Shown here: piece after piece, positions 18,633 through 27,565 of the stretch | Layout of the letters: each line of letters opens with the position of its first letter | How positions within the stretch are numbered: position 1 is the stretch's first letter | Assembly (NCBI GenBank): GCA_018268995.1 | Contig: JAFDVL010000024.1 | Span: 1 to 40,136 of the forward strand | DNA: 40,136 nucleotides | DNA from: Acidobacteriota bacterium | GTDB lineage: Bacteria > Acidobacteriota > Blastocatellia > RBC074 | Direction: 5' to 3' | Notes under the pieces: generated by a model | What the model was told of the DNA's origin: nothing | The model's input: only the letters and a program-made list of their open reading frames with translations | The model's database searches: none | Made by a program: the position numbers and the translations under genes

Positions 18633-19537
18633 GCATTTTCATTATAAAAGCTCCATGCGACCCGCACTGTGTTGCAATGGCCTTCAACGGTGTCATTGAT
18701 GTCTTTGCCGTACCCGCCTCCCATTGTGGTCACAACAGGAATATTCGTTTGACGACAAGCGCCGATCACGAACACATCGCGCTGCTTCAATCCTTCGTGG
18801 GTCAGCTTCAATTTACCCAAACGATCTTTTTCGTGCGGGTCTACACCAGCCTGATAAAAAACGAAGTCCGGTTTGAATTCATGGAGGATGGCTGGCACGA
18901 ATTGCATCAGTAACTTCAGATATTCTTCATCGCCGATCCCATCGGGCAAATTCACATCTACAGTGCTTCGTTCCTTGCGCAGTGGAAAGTTTTTCTCCCC
19001 GTGCATAGAGAAAGTGAAAACGCTTTCATCGCCCTGAAAAATCGCGGCGGTTCCGTTCCCCTGATGCACATCACAATCAATGATAGCGATTCGATTCGCC
19101 AATCCATCGCGCTGTAATACACGCGTCGCAATCGCAATGTCGTTGAGCACGCAGTAGCCTTCTCCGTGATCGGGAAAAGCGTGATGCGTGCCACCAGCCA
19201 AATTTGAAGCCACGCCATCCCGCAAGGCATTTTTTGCCGCTATCAACGTCCCCTGCACAGAAGCCTGCGACCGATGCACAAGGCCAACTGACCAGGGAAA
19301 TCCAATCCGTCGAATTTCAGCCGCAGTCAATTCCCCACGTTTGCAACGAAACCAATAATCACGAGTATGAACAAGCAAAATATCTTCATCAGCAGCCAAG
19401 CCCGGCTCAATCAGATGCCAATGCGTAATGCTGCCTTCTTCAAGCAAACGATTACGCACCAGGCGATATTTTTGCATCGGGAAAGGATGTGTGGGAATGA
19501 GTGGAACAAGATAGCGATCAGAGTAGCAAACCTTCAT
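18629..19537 (-). CDS. Histone deacetylase-family (AcuC/HdaH-like) deacetylase
   Basis: 302 residues of the zinc-dependent arginase/deacetylase superfamily. Conserved features are GGTHHAFPDHGEGYC with the His118-His119 pair, the zinc ligands in DCDVHQGNG (Asp154 and His158, with Asp156), Asp233 in AGVDPHEKD, and the catalytic tyrosine in GGGY (Tyr276). Bacterial members remove acetyl groups from acetyl-lysine proteins, polyamines or other small amides; the substrate here is not determined. Length is normal for the short bacterial class. Its end overlaps the convergent HD-GYP/GGDEF gene by four bases. A hairpin plus T-run of the upstream gene lies just before it, so it is probably transcribed from its own promoter. 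Confidence 0.93.
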   Translation of the reverse strand: MKVCYSDRYLVPLIPTHPFPMQKYRLVRNRLLEEGSITHWHLIEPGLAADEDILLVHTRDYWFRCKRGELTAAEIRRIGFPWSVGLVHRSQASVQGTLIAAKNALRDGVASNLAGGTHHAFPDHGEGYCVLNDIAIATRVLQRDGLANRIAIIDCDVHQGNGTAAIFQGDESVFTFSMHGEKNFPLRKERSTVDVNLPDGIGDEEYLKLLMQFVPAILHEFKPDFVFYQAGVDPHEKDRLGKLKLTHEGLKQRDVFVIGACRQTNIPVVTTMGGGYGKDINDTVEGHCNTVRVAWSFYNENA

Positions 19538-19554
19538 ACACGCAACGACAAACG

Positions 19555-19588
19555 AAAAAGGCCAGAAGTCTGTTACAACTTCTAGCCT
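19555..19588 (-). terminator. Rho-independent terminator of the secreted-protein gene
   Basis: On the minus strand the arms 19588-19578 and 19569-19559 pair over 11 positions with one mismatch around an 8-base loop, followed directly by five T. It lies about 30 bases after the stop of the 19616-20767 gene. Confidence 0.7.
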
Positions 19589-19615
19589 CTTGGTTTACCT
19601 GAAAAACAAAACGAT

Positions 19616-20767
19616 TTACTTATCGTTTTTGGCTGGTGCGGCCTTTGATTCAGACTTGAGGAACGTTTCATAAAGCTCGCGCGGTACAGTCAGACCAAGC
19701 GAAACGTCATTGGTCTGAAGGCCAAGCTTAATCTGATCCAGCATTTTGTTGAGCATTTGCATGGTCGGGTCCTGATTGCCTCCCAGCATCATTTTCCCTA
19801 AACCTAACAACGCCGCCAAAGATTCGTGCAGTTTGGTCGCGTCATCCGCAGAGCCGGTTCGCAGCTTTGCATCTAACATCAAACTTAAATTGTCTGAAAC
19901 ATCCAGTGTTCCCAGAACCATTTTCGTCACTGCCAGATTTTTCAGAAATTCTTCGCCCGCTGCCATTTGACGCGCACTGTCAGGTACACTCACCGCAAAG
20001 CGAAATAATCCGGTGGAGTTCGTTTCTTTAAGCGCCGCAGCCAAGTCGCTGCCGACATTGCTTTCGGGGGTCGGACTTCCTACAACCGCATCAACAACGG
20101 CTTTGACTTCTGATTCGTCCCCAATCGCAACACGCGCATCGTCAAGTTGTACATAAGCAGTTTTATCCTTCAACAAAGAAGCGCCCATATTGCTGGCAAC
20201 GCCGGTAACACCGCTCAGTGATGTTTTTTCAGATGGAGCTGCTGCTTTGGAAGATGCGGATTTGCCTTTCGCCGAGGTTGCGGGCTTGCCTTTCGCTGCG
20301 GTCTTTTCTTCCGCAGGCTTTGGCTTTTCCACATATAAAGTTTTTCCCTTGTAGGAAGTAGACGTCGTGTCAGCGGTCATTTCTGCTGTCAGCGGGATGC
20401 CTTCCACAATCATTGCGCCTGTCGTTACATCGCCAAAAAGCTTCAAGCCAATCGAAAGCGTTTTGACCTTGTAAATATCTACCTTCGCCTTCGCAATTCC
20501 TTCAGTAAATTCCTTTTCAAATGCAGCAAACTGATCCGGCCAGGCATTTTTTACTTTCGGCAGCAAATCGTTCAGCAAGCGATTCACGTCAATGACAGCT
20601 ACGACATCAGATTTGGGAAGGATAGCAACCGAGTCATCCGCAACAATCGCGGTACGAACTGCCACCGTCGTGTTCACTTTCGTGCCGGACGCATTCGCAT
20701 TCGGATTAATCGTGGCTGAGCCGACAACCAACAATGCAGCAAGTACCCAACTGAAAATTTTATTCAT
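19616..20767 (-). CDS. Secreted protein of unknown function
   Basis: 383 residues with a clear signal peptide (MNKIFSWVLAALLVVGSA, cut near NANA). AGGAG lies eight bases before the ATG. The body has evenly spaced hydrophobic segments typical of a mixed alpha/beta fold. A Lys/Ala/Ser-rich insert (about residues 150-190), resembling a flexible linker, divides it into two parts. No catalytic motif, lipobox or membrane anchor is visible. The motif VVAVIDVNRLLNDLLP at about 55-70 resembles the start of secreted proteins that bacterial genomes often annotate only as hypothetical. It is the last gene before a good terminator in a minus-strand series with the thioesterase and VWA genes. No function is proposed. 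Confidence 0.8.
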   Translation of the reverse strand: MNKIFSWVLAALLVVGSATINPNANASGTKVNTTVAVRTAIVADDSVAILPKSDVVAVIDVNRLLNDLLPKVKNAWPDQFAAFEKEFTEGIAKAKVDIYKVKTLSIGLKLFGDVTTGAMIVEGIPLTAEMTADTTSTSYKGKTLYVEKPKPAEEKTAAKGKPATSAKGKSASSKAAAPSEKTSLSGVTGVASNMGASLLKDKTAYVQLDDARVAIGDESEVKAVVDAVVGSPTPESNVGSDLAAALKETNSTGLFRFAVSVPDSARQMAAGEEFLKNLAVTKMVLGTLDVSDNLSLMLDAKLRTGSADDATKLHESLAALLGLGKMMLGGNQDPTMQMLNKMLDQIKLGLQTNDVSLGLTVPRELYETFLKSESKAAPAKNDK

Positions 20768-20811
20768 GACATTACTCCTGAGGGATAAAAACTCGCGGGG
20801 AGAAAATCTCT

Positions 20812-21198
20812 TTACTCTTTAATTGGAACCGGGTGGCGATTTTCGTCTACGGCAACATAAACGACATCGGCTTCCATGACACGCACGCGTTCGCCGCTGC
20901 CTCCTTCACGAATCGCCTCGACGACAATATCTACCGTGATCGAAGTCCGTCCCAGTTTCTGCGTGCGCGTGTAAAAGCTGACCAAGTCTCCAACATAAAC
21001 AGGGGCGATAAAATTCACGCCATGCATGGCGACCGTAACGAATAATTTATTCGCGTGTTTGCGCGCTTCGACAGCTCCGGCCAAATCAAGATAGCTCAAA
21101 ATCACGCCACCAAAAATGGTTCCGGCATGATTTGTATCTTTTGGCATCATCGAAACGCGAATTGCAGGTTCACCAAGTGGCGATTGTTCGTTTTCCAT
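20812..21198 (-). CDS. Acyl-CoA thioesterase, hotdog fold (YciA-like)
   Basis: 128 residues matching the hotdog acyl-CoA thioesterase family: [14 protein letters not shown] with the active-site Asn/His region, then [14 protein letters not shown] carrying the catalytic Asp, and [13 protein letters not shown]. Such enzymes hydrolyse acyl-CoA to free acid and CoA in the cytoplasm; chain-length preference is unknown. Family members work as oligomers. The gene lies 44 bases upstream of the secreted unknown gene and follows the VWA gene by about 85 bases, so the three may be co-transcribed, although the products suggest no common pathway. Confidence 0.9.
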   Translation of the reverse strand: MENEQSPLGEPAIRVSMMPKDTNHAGTIFGGVILSYLDLAGAVEARKHANKLFVTVAMHGVNFIAPVYVGDLVSFYTRTQKLGRTSITVDIVVEAIREGGSGERVRVMEADVVYVAVDENRHPVPIKE

Positions 21199-21282
21199 AA
21201 AGTTGCAAGATAGACAACGCTTCTAACCTCGCCCGTCGCACTATGAACGATTCAAATCGGGTTGTAAATCTTAATTTTTGTT

Positions 21283-22269
21283 TCAGAAACGATGCGGAGG
21301 GTGAAATCCTTTGAGGCGAACAACAACGCTGGAATCAAAGGATGTTAGTAACAAATGGCGTTTGTTGATTGGATTAATACCTTCAGGGTAGTAAGTCAAT
21401 TGATAGCGTTCGTTGCGCAGTTCGTCGCAGATTTCTTTCACGGCTTGTTTGATGTCACCATCCACCGAATAGATCTTTCCACCTGTTCCAATCGTCAGCT
21501 GTTCCAGGCAATCAACTGGTTTCGGGCCGTCTTTGCGCAAGGCACCGCGCGTACGATCTTTCACCTGAATGGCATATACCGTGATGTTTTCGTCTTGCAG
21601 CGTGCTGAAGATTTTATCGAATTTGACTTTGCTATCACGATCAAGTCCATCGCTGACCAACACAACCACACGTTTGGAATAGCCAACCTGTGGACGCAGC
21701 ACATCTTCCATCACAACATCCAACGCATCAAACAAATGTGGAGTATCGGTCTTGCGCAACAAGGACAAAGTGTTCTGCAAATCTTCCGGCTTGTCGGTAA
21801 AGTCGGTGACGACTTCCGGCTTCAAATCGTAGCCGATGACCATGACTTTATCGCCTTCATAAATTTCCGGCGCAAAAGCGGCAGGCACGGCAGCCAGTTT
21901 TTTCACATCGGTTTGCAACGTCGCGGAGTTATCTAAAAGGATGACAATGCGCGCCGGGCTTGGATCAGGAGCAAGCGATTCAATCTTTTGAAAAACGCCA
22001 CTGTCGTAAAGCTCGACCTTATCTTTCGTTAAGATTTTCTCGGCTTCCTGTAAGTTTTTGCTGCCAAGTAACGGTTTTCGTTTGGTGGTATCTTCACTAA
22101 AGCGGACATTAAGCGGTAAAACCGTTGTGCGACGGGAAGAGGCGACATTACGCCCTGCTTGTGCCAGCGCTTGCCGATAACAACTCAAGAATACCAAAGC
22201 CGCTACCGTGCCCAAACAAAAATAAATTGAAAAGACTTTCATTTTGTTCGTGCAAATTAGCGGCTTCAT
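21283..22269 (-). CDS. VWA-domain protein, acidobacterial type
   Basis: The open frame extends upstream to 22413, but the ATG at 22269 is preferred: GGAAGG lies nine bases before it and a hydrophobic export segment follows (residues about 11-30). The longer version would also overlap the zinc-ribbon gene. The 328-residue product has a von Willebrand A domain from about residue 105. The metal-site motif is DNSAT (Asp113, Ser115, Thr117), a variant of DxSxS, and LVSDGLDRDSKV supplies the later acidic site. This matches the VWFA-related domain common in Acidobacteria. A cysteine at residue 30 makes a lipoprotein possible, but the lipobox is weak. Likely an exported adhesion or protein-binding factor. 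Confidence 0.85.
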   Translation of the reverse strand: MKPLICTNKMKVFSIYFCLGTVAALVFLSCYRQALAQAGRNVASSRRTTVLPLNVRFSEDTTKRKPLLGSKNLQEAEKILTKDKVELYDSGVFQKIESLAPDPSPARIVILLDNSATLQTDVKKLAAVPAAFAPEIYEGDKVMVIGYDLKPEVVTDFTDKPEDLQNTLSLLRKTDTPHLFDALDVVMEDVLRPQVGYSKRVVVLVSDGLDRDSKVKFDKIFSTLQDENITVYAIQVKDRTRGALRKDGPKPVDCLEQLTIGTGGKIYSVDGDIKQAVKEICDELRNERYQLTYYPEGINPINKRHLLLTSFDSSVVVRLKGFHPPHRF

Positions 22270-22336
22270 ATACAACTTCCTTCCGAAATCAATCGCAACT
22301 GCCACACGCGCCCCGCGTGCTTCCTGAAAAAGACAT

Positions 22337-22594
22337 TCAGGCGGCTGCGGCTTCGGTTTTCTTTTCCGGTTTGGATTCGGTTGCCTTATCAGTTTTCTTA
22401 TCGGTCTTCCCACCGCTGCGGCTATAATCCGTCACGTACCAGCCAGAGCCTTTCAGTTGAAAGCTCGTTTGCGAAAACTGCTTTTCCAGCTTGCCTTTAC
22501 ATTTCGGGCAACGGGTTAACGGCTTATCACTTATCTTTTGCATTACTTCCAGTTCATGTCCGCATTTCGTGCAGGCATATTCGTAAATTGGCAT
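22337..22594 (-). CDS. FmdB-family zinc ribbon protein
   Basis: 85 residues. The N-terminal 45 match the FmdB/CxxC_CxxC putative regulatory zinc ribbon: MPIYEYACTKCGHELE, then RCPKCKG, giving two CxxC knuckles for one zinc ion. The tail (about 58-85) is Lys/Thr/Glu-rich and probably disordered. FmdB was named from the formamidase operon of Methylophilus, but most relatives have no known function. It is upstream of the VWA gene by 67 bases. An inverted repeat covers its promoter region. Confidence 0.92.
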   Translation of the reverse strand: MPIYEYACTKCGHELEVMQKISDKPLTRCPKCKGKLEKQFSQTSFQLKGSGWYVTDYSRSGGKTDKKTDKATESKPEKKTEAAAA

Positions 22595-22615
22595 GTAATG
22601 TAATCCTCCAAAGAA

Positions 22616-22686
22616 CTAAAATTTCGGTTGTCCACTAAGAATTTAGCATAATTACGGTAGGAATTTCTACGACCGAAAAATTTTAG
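22616..22686. repeat. Long-spaced inverted repeat upstream of FmdB gene
   Basis: CTAAAATTTCGGT (22616-22628) faces ACCGAAAAATTTTAG (22672-22686), complementary apart from two extra bases. It lies between the aminotransferase stop and the FmdB start. It could be a terminator, or an operator region with the FmdB promoter in the loop. Confidence 0.45.
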
Positions 22687-22701
22687 CTCGTATTGATTGT
22701 A

Positions 22702-23925
22702 TTACGCTGCATTGCGCAGTTCGCTTTGGGCGATCACTTCCGCTAATGTCTTAATTCCCAGTTCAATGCGTTCCGGCGTCTGGTTGGAAAAGTTCAGCCG
22801 CATGAAGTTTTGTGGTCGCTCGTTGGCAAAGAATGGCGCGCCGGGAACAAATGCAACTTTGGCACTGATCGCAGCGGGCAAAAGTTGGGACGTGTTCAGG
22901 TGAGACGGCAATTCGACCCAGAGAAACATTCCGCCTTCCGGCTTGGTCCAGCGCACGCCTGTGGGGAAATATTGCGCCAGGGATTCAAGCATCACGCGGC
23001 AACGCTCGCCATACACGCCGCGTAATTTAGTGATGTGCTGGTCAGCATCGTTATTCGTCAAATAATGATGTACAGCAAATTGTGAAACCGTGTTGGTGTG
23101 CAAATCGGTCGCCTGTTTGGCAATGACGAGTTTGGAATAAATTTTCGGCTCAGCAACTAACCAGGCAACACGCAAACCTGGCGTTATCGTTTTTGAGAAT
23201 GTGCTGAGGTAAATCACGATGCCATCTTCATCCAAAGACTTAATCGGTGGCAGCAGTTCACCTCGATAACGCAATTCACCGTATGGGTCGTCTTCCAGTA
23301 TCCGCACGCCATATTGCGAAGCAAGCTGAAGCAGGCGTTGGCGTCGTTCAAAACCGAGCGTGGTGCCAGATGGATTTTGAAAATTCGCGACTAGATAAAT
23401 CAATTTGATGTCAGGATTTTCGCGCAACTGGCGCTCGGCATCGTCAACATCCATCCCCTCGTCATCGCTTGCAACAGTGATGAAATTTGCTTCATACAAA
23501 GAAAACGCCTGAATCGCAGCCAGATAGGTGGGACGCTCCACCAAAACTTTATCGCCCGCATTGATCAAGACTTTCGCCAGCAAATCCAAGCCTTGTTGTG
23601 ACCCGCTTGTGACCAAAATATTGTCGGCTTCGGCGCGAATGCCTTTGGCCTGCATCCGTTGCGCAATCCATTCACGCAACGGCGCATGGCCTTCTGTCGT
23701 CGAATATTGCAAAGCGCGCGCGCCATCCGTGGAAACTACATGATGAAAAGCTTCCGCCATTTGCGCCGAGGGAAAAAACTCAGGCGCGGGCAACCCGCCA
23801 GCAAAAGAGATGATTTCCGGCTTTTCTGTCACTTTTAAAATCTCGCGCACCGCCGAAGATTCCGCAGCATCAATGCGGCGTGAAAAATTGGGGAGGCGAA
23901 TTGGGCTAACATTGAAAGCGGTCAT
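22702..23925 (-). CDS. PLP-dependent aminotransferase (2-aminoadipate/LysN-like, class I/II)
   Basis: 407 residues of the fold-type I aminotransferase family. Signatures are ISFAGGLPAPEFFP at the N-terminus, VTSGSQQGLDLLAKVL, NFQNPSGTTL, ILEDDPYGELRY and STFSKTITPGLRVAW, where Lys245 binds PLP. The pattern is that of the MocR/2-aminoadipate group, which acts on 2-aminoadipate, aromatic or branched-chain amino acids. Its start overlaps the stop of the Lrp-type regulator gene by four bases (ATGA), so the two are translated together. This implies that the regulator responds to the amino acid handled here, a common arrangement. The exact substrate is not resolved. Confidence 0.93.
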   Translation of the reverse strand: MTAFNVSPIRLPNFSRRIDAAESSAVREILKVTEKPEIISFAGGLPAPEFFPSAQMAEAFHHVVSTDGARALQYSTTEGHAPLREWIAQRMQAKGIRAEADNILVTSGSQQGLDLLAKVLINAGDKVLVERPTYLAAIQAFSLYEANFITVASDDEGMDVDDAERQLRENPDIKLIYLVANFQNPSGTTLGFERRQRLLQLASQYGVRILEDDPYGELRYRGELLPPIKSLDEDGIVIYLSTFSKTITPGLRVAWLVAEPKIYSKLVIAKQATDLHTNTVSQFAVHHYLTNNDADQHITKLRGVYGERCRVMLESLAQYFPTGVRWTKPEGGMFLWVELPSHLNTSQLLPAAISAKVAFVPGAPFFANERPQNFMRLNFSNQTPERIELGIKTLAEVIAQSELRNAA

Positions 23926-24434
23926 GACTGTTTCCTCACTTTTTTTGTTTTCTTTGTAACTTTGGTTTCTTCTGCTTCGGATAAAGCAGGAGAGATGTAG
24001 GTGGTTTCCTTAAGCGTGGCCATTGCAATTGTGGTTTGCGTGCGCTCGACACCGTGAATGGAACGGATGCGCGCAATGAGCGTATCTAAACTGCCGGTAT
24101 TTTCGGTTTTTACCTTAAGCAAATAGGAATCTGTTCCGGCGACGCGATGACATTCCTGCACTTCCAGCATTGCCGTCACGGCATTCACAAATCCCTCGTG
24201 ATAGCGCGGGTGATTCGTAAACACGCCAATAAATGCGGTGATGTCTTTGCCCAGCTTTCGGGCACAAACCTGAGCAGCATATCCTTTAATTATGCCTTGT
24301 TCTTCCAGTTTGCGAATCCGCTCAGCAACGGCAGGCTGCGAAAGATTCACGGCTTGCGCCAATTCCAGCTGCGAAGCACGACCTCGCATTTGCAAAAGCT
24401 CACACAACTTATAATCTATAGAATCAAGCATCAT
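23922..24434 (-). CDS. Lrp/AsnC-family transcriptional regulator
   Basis: 170 residues. The N-terminal winged helix-turn-helix (about 1-60, LDSIDYKLCELLQ, then LSQPAVAERIRKLEEQGIIKGY) and the C-terminal amino-acid-binding RAM domain (about 70-150, HRVAGTDSYLLKV) are both complete. The last ~18 residues form a Lys/Thr-rich tail longer than usual for the family. It probably controls its own operon with the downstream aminotransferase gene, with an amino acid as effector. A TAGGT sequence just before the two start codons can serve as ribosome site. Confidence 0.94.
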   Translation of the reverse strand: MMLDSIDYKLCELLQMRGRASQLELAQAVNLSQPAVAERIRKLEEQGIIKGYAAQVCARKLGKDITAFIGVFTNHPRYHEGFVNAVTAMLEVQECHRVAGTDSYLLKVKTENTGSLDTLIARIRSIHGVERTQTTIAMATLKETTYISPALSEAEETKVTKKTKKVRKQS

Positions 24435-24514
24435 TTTACCTATAAAAGCAAAGCCATCCTCAACTTGAACGTATGATAGAAACCATCGCCGGAAGAGTCA
24501 ATCGGAATTAAAGG

Positions 24515-24590
24515 TGGCGGAAGCCCGACTGTGAAGAAGGGCGTCATACGCACTGTTCCTGCGCCCTCCTTCACAGTCGGGCTTCCGCCA
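24515..24590. repeat. REP-like 29-bp hairpin, second copy
   Basis: The arms 24515-24543 and 24562-24590 match over 29 bases with one mismatch. They contain GCGGAAGCCCG at the base and AAGGGCG near the loop, as in the hairpin at 1541-1610. It lies in the divergent gap between the Lrp-type gene and the YggX-like gene. Confidence 0.85.
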
Positions 24591-24714
24591 TTGTCCCTCT
24601 ACTTTGAGTCCCTCTTTCCCGCTGTCGTCGCTTCAGCACCGTTCCAGAGTGGCATCAGGCGTTCATTATGCTAAAATGCCAGCTTGATTTGAGAAACCAA
24701 CCTTGAGGAAACGA

Positions 24715-24999
24715 ATGGCCACGATCAATTGCACGTGTTGTGGAAACAAAATGCCGGGAATGGCGAGTGCCCCATTCAGCAATGCGCTTGGCAAACGAAT
24801 TCACGAAAATGTCTGTCAGGGATGCTGGAGCCAATGGTTAATGAAACAAAATCAGCTCATTAATCACTTCGGCCTGAGTACGATCAACCCTGAACATCAG
24901 CAATTTTTGATTCAAAATATGAAAGCCTTCCTTTTCAACGAAGGCCAGTTGCCACAGGCAGAAATTGATACTTCGTTGGAAGGAACAATCAAGCATTAA
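24715..24999 (+). CDS. YggX-like Fe(2+)-trafficking family protein
   Basis: 94 residues starting at ATG 24715, with GAGGA six bases upstream; the TTG at 24703 is not used. From residue 25 it follows YggX closely: LGKRIHENV, SQWLMKQNQLINHFGL, then NPEHQQFLIQNMKAFLF. YggX proteins protect iron-sulfur enzymes during oxidative stress and are thought to handle Fe2+. The N-terminus is distinct: INCTCCGNKMPGM gives three clustered cysteines, and Cys33/Cys36 flank the helix, hinting at a metal site absent in the enterobacterial protein. The signal peptidase gene begins six bases after its stop. Confidence 0.85.
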   Translation: MATINCTCCGNKMPGMASAPFSNALGKRIHENVCQGCWSQWLMKQNQLINHFGLSTINPEHQQFLIQNMKAFLFNEGQLPQAEIDTSLEGTIKH

Positions 25000-25005
25000 A
25001 ACCCT

Positions 25006-25665
25006 ATGACAAACGAAAGCCAATTCGTAGGTATTCGCGCGGAAGACGATCAGGACATTCGGGTCGTGCATGATTTACTAGCGCCGCACGGACAGGCCGA
25101 AGAGTCCAAAAGCCTGTGGGCCGAAGCGCGTTCATTGATGCGCGACGTTTTCATTGCGATCCTAATCGCTACCTTTATTGTCTTCTTCCTCGTCCGCCCG
25201 GTCCGCGTCGAAGGCGAAAGCATGAAACCCAAGCTGCAAGATCGCGACCGGATTTTCGTCAATCAGATTATTTATCCGCTGCGCGAGTGGATCGGCGACA
25301 AACAACCGATCAAGCGTGGGGACATTGTTGTGTTGTATTACCCACGTGATCCATCGAAATCCTACATCAAACGCGTCATTGGATTGCCGGGCGAGGATGT
25401 AAACATCGAAGGCGGCAAACTCTACATCAACGGCGTGTTGCAGAGCGAACCGTATTTGCCACCCGAGGCGATCAACGAATATCACCGCCCGCCCACCAGC
25501 GAGCACGTAGACGAGCATCATTACTTTGTGATGGGTGACAATCGCAACTACAGCAGTGACAGCCGTGATTGGAAGCTGGTGCCGGAAAAATATATCTATG
25601 GCAAAGCCATGTTCCGTTATTACTCGCCGGCAAATTGGATGGCGAGCATTGGCGGGCTGGAATAA
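25006..25665 (+). CDS. lepB: Signal peptidase I
   Basis: 219 residues. A cytoplasmic N-terminal segment of about 45 residues precedes one membrane helix (about 47-63). Box [11 protein letters not shown], contains the nucleophile Ser72. Box [12 protein letters not shown], contains the general base Lys122. [13 protein letters not shown] is box E. The enzyme cleaves signal peptides on the outer face of the membrane and is essential. The single helix is the Gram-positive-like type also seen in Acidobacteria. Six bases separate it from the YggX-like gene, so both share a transcript. It is the candidate enzyme for releasing the secreted proteins in this window. Confidence 0.96.
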   Translation: MTNESQFVGIRAEDDQDIRVVHDLLAPHGQAEESKSLWAEARSLMRDVFIAILIATFIVFFLVRPVRVEGESMKPKLQDRDRIFVNQIIYPLREWIGDKQPIKRGDIVVLYYPRDPSKSYIKRVIGLPGEDVNIEGGKLYINGVLQSEPYLPPEAINEYHRPPTSEHVDEHHYFVMGDNRNYSSDSRDWKLVPEKYIYGKAMFRYYSPANWMASIGGLE

Positions 25666-25714
25666 CAAGAGCTTGAAATTTGAGATTTGAAAGTAAAGAG
25701 GAACTCCCGAAGAA

Positions 25715-26938
25715 ATGACTAAAGAAGCCATTCTTGCGCTGGAAGATGGGCGCATTTTTCGTGGCCGCGCTTGGGGCGCAATCGGCGAACGTACCGGCGA
25801 AGTAGTTTTTAATACTTCGATGATGGGCTATCAGGAAATTCTCACCGATCCATCCTATGCCGGACAAATTGTCACGATGACGTATCCGCTCATCGGCAAT
25901 TACGGCGTCAATCCTGAAGATATTGAATCGCGGCGGCCTTTTATCGAAGGCTTTGTGGTGCGTGAATGTTCAGAAGTCACGTCGAATTGGCGTGCGACAA
26001 TGTCATTGGATGAATATCTGAAACTCCACGGCATCGTCGCGATTTCCGATATTGATACGCGCGCACTCGTGCGTCACATCCGTGAAAAAGGCGCGATGCG
26101 GGCTTGTATTTCTTCCGTTGACCTGGACGAGAAAAGCCTCATTGCGAAAGCTCAGGCTGCGCCTCCGATGCTTGGTCGCAATCTGGTAGATGAAGTCACG
26201 TGCGGTGACAGCTATGAATGGTCAGCGGCATTGGATAAACAAGGTGGAGCGAACTTGCCGCAACCAGCGCCAGATGAAAACGCCGTACAATTCACGCCGC
26301 AGGAAGCACTGGAAATGAGCGGCGAAATCAACACCGAACCGCTGCACGTGGTCGCGTATGATTTTGGTGTGAAGTATTACATCCTGCGCTATCTGGCAGC
26401 GCTGGGCTGCCGCGTGACGGTGGTTCCGGCACGCACTCCGGCTGGCGATGTGCTGGCGATGAATCCTGATGGGATTTTCTTATCCAACGGGCCTGGCGAC
26501 CCGGCGGCATTACAACCCATTATTGACGAAATCAAACATCTTTTCGGCACACGTCCGATGTTTGGAATTTGCTTAGGCCACCAACTGATTGGGGCGGCCT
26601 TAGGCGGCAACACTTTCAAACTGAAATTTGGTCATCGCGGCGGGAACCAGCCCATCAAAAATACGCGCACAGGCAAAATCGAAATCGCCTCACATAATCA
26701 CGGTTTTGCCGTTGACCCAAATAGCCTGGATCAAAATGAAATTGAACTGACGCATTGGAACATCAACGATCACACGTTAGCAGGGCTTCGTCACCGTAAA
26801 CTGCCCGTTTTCTCAGTCCAATATCACCCTGAAGCAGGCCCTGGCCCACACGATTCGGCGTACCTCTTTCATGAGTTTATCGCTGATATGAAAGCGTATC
26901 GAGATAAGGTGAAGCAAAAAGCACAAGTTCAAAGCTGA
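25715..26938 (+). CDS. carA: Carbamoyl-phosphate synthase small subunit
   Basis: 407 residues. The N-terminal domain ([40 protein letters not shown]) and the class I glutamine amidotransferase domain are both complete. Cys286 in FGICLGHQ is the nucleophile and the His/Glu pair is in [12 protein letters not shown]. It hydrolyses glutamine and passes ammonia to CarB for carbamoyl phosphate, feeding pyrimidine and arginine synthesis. The large-subunit gene carB is not next to it, which is common in this group. A short insert of about 20 residues ([19 protein letters not shown]) separates the two domains. The gene starts 49 bases after lepB. Confidence 0.96.
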   Translation: MTKEAILALEDGRIFRGRAWGAIGERTGEVVFNTSMMGYQEILTDPSYAGQIVTMTYPLIGNYGVNPEDIESRRPFIEGFVVRECSEVTSNWRATMSLDEYLKLHGIVAISDIDTRALVRHIREKGAMRACISSVDLDEKSLIAKAQAAPPMLGRNLVDEVTCGDSYEWSAALDKQGGANLPQPAPDENAVQFTPQEALEMSGEINTEPLHVVAYDFGVKYYILRYLAALGCRVTVVPARTPAGDVLAMNPDGIFLSNGPGDPAALQPIIDEIKHLFGTRPMFGICLGHQLIGAALGGNTFKLKFGHRGGNQPIKNTRTGKIEIASHNHGFAVDPNSLDQNEIELTHWNINDHTLAGLRHRKLPVFSVQYHPEAGPGPHDSAYLFHEFIADMKAYRDKVKQKAQVQS

Positions 26939-26947
26939 GTGAGATAG

Positions 26948-27036
26948 ACAGGATTTACAAGATTGACTTCAGGATTAACAAGAAAATTGTAGCTAAAAAA
27001 TCTTGTAAATCTCGTCAAAAATCTTGTAAGTCCTGT
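26948..27036. repeat. Word-type palindrome between carA and ridA
   Basis: ACAGGATTTACAAGATT (26948-26964) pairs with AATCTTGTAAGTCCTGT (27020-27036), 16 of 17 positions. Further related words (CAGGATTAACAAG, TCTTGTAAATC) lie inside. Its right end is two bases before the ridA start, so it forms the ridA leader. Confidence 0.75.
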
Positions 27037-27038
27037 TT

Positions 27039-27425
27039 ATGAATATCGAATCCATCCAGACTTCCGACGCGCCTACGCCTGCTGGTCATTATTCCCAAGC
27101 CATCGTTCATAACGGATTGATCTATGTCGCGGGACAATTGCCGATTGACCCCGTCACAGGGGAAAAACTAACCGGCACTATCGAAGAACAGACCGAACGC
27201 ACACTGCGCAATCTCGAAGCGATTCTGAAAGCCGCGAACAGCGATCTCAGCCGCGTGCTAAAAATGACGGTGTATGTTTCCGACATTAGCCAATGGGGCG
27301 CAGTCAATGTGGTCTATGCGCGCATTCTGGGCGATCATAAACCGGCACGCGCTATCGTGCCTGTCAAAGAATTGCACTACGGATTTTTGATTGAAATTGA
27401 TGCGATTGCGGCAGTGTTCAACTAA
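27039..27425 (+). CDS. ridA: RidA-family enamine/imine deaminase
   Basis: 128 residues with the whole RidA (YjgF/UK114) signature: APTPAGHYSQAIVHNGLIYVAGQLPIDP, RTLRNLEAILKAA, and ARAIVPVKELHYGFLIEIDAIA. The conserved Arg that binds the substrate carboxylate (Arg347-equivalent in ARAIV) is present. RidA hydrolyses 2-aminoacrylate and related imines released by PLP enzymes, protecting PLP-dependent targets. The start ATG at 27039 sits immediately after a palindromic repeat with no Shine-Dalgarno in front, so translation may depend on upstream coupling or be leaderless-like. Confidence 0.95.
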   Translation: MNIESIQTSDAPTPAGHYSQAIVHNGLIYVAGQLPIDPVTGEKLTGTIEEQTERTLRNLEAILKAANSDLSRVLKMTVYVSDISQWGAVNVVYARILGDHKPARAIVPVKELHYGFLIEIDAIAAVFN

Positions 27426-27565
27426 AGAGCATCGGCTAGCCATAGGTTTTCTCCTCCAACCCACCTAGTACATTTCAGCCCAAGGGAGTTAGAGATTTTC
27501 GGCGAAGCACCGAAACCAGAGCCTAGCAAAGCACCCTATCACAAAAAGCCTCTCGAAAAAAACAC

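Noticed and set aside
22270..22413. N-terminal extension of the VWA protein
   Set aside because: It overlaps the FmdB gene, buries the export signal, and a good ribosome site precedes the ATG at 22269.
26939..27038. CRISPR-like repeats between carA and ridA
   Set aside because: The words are imperfect and arranged as mirror images without spacers of regular size.
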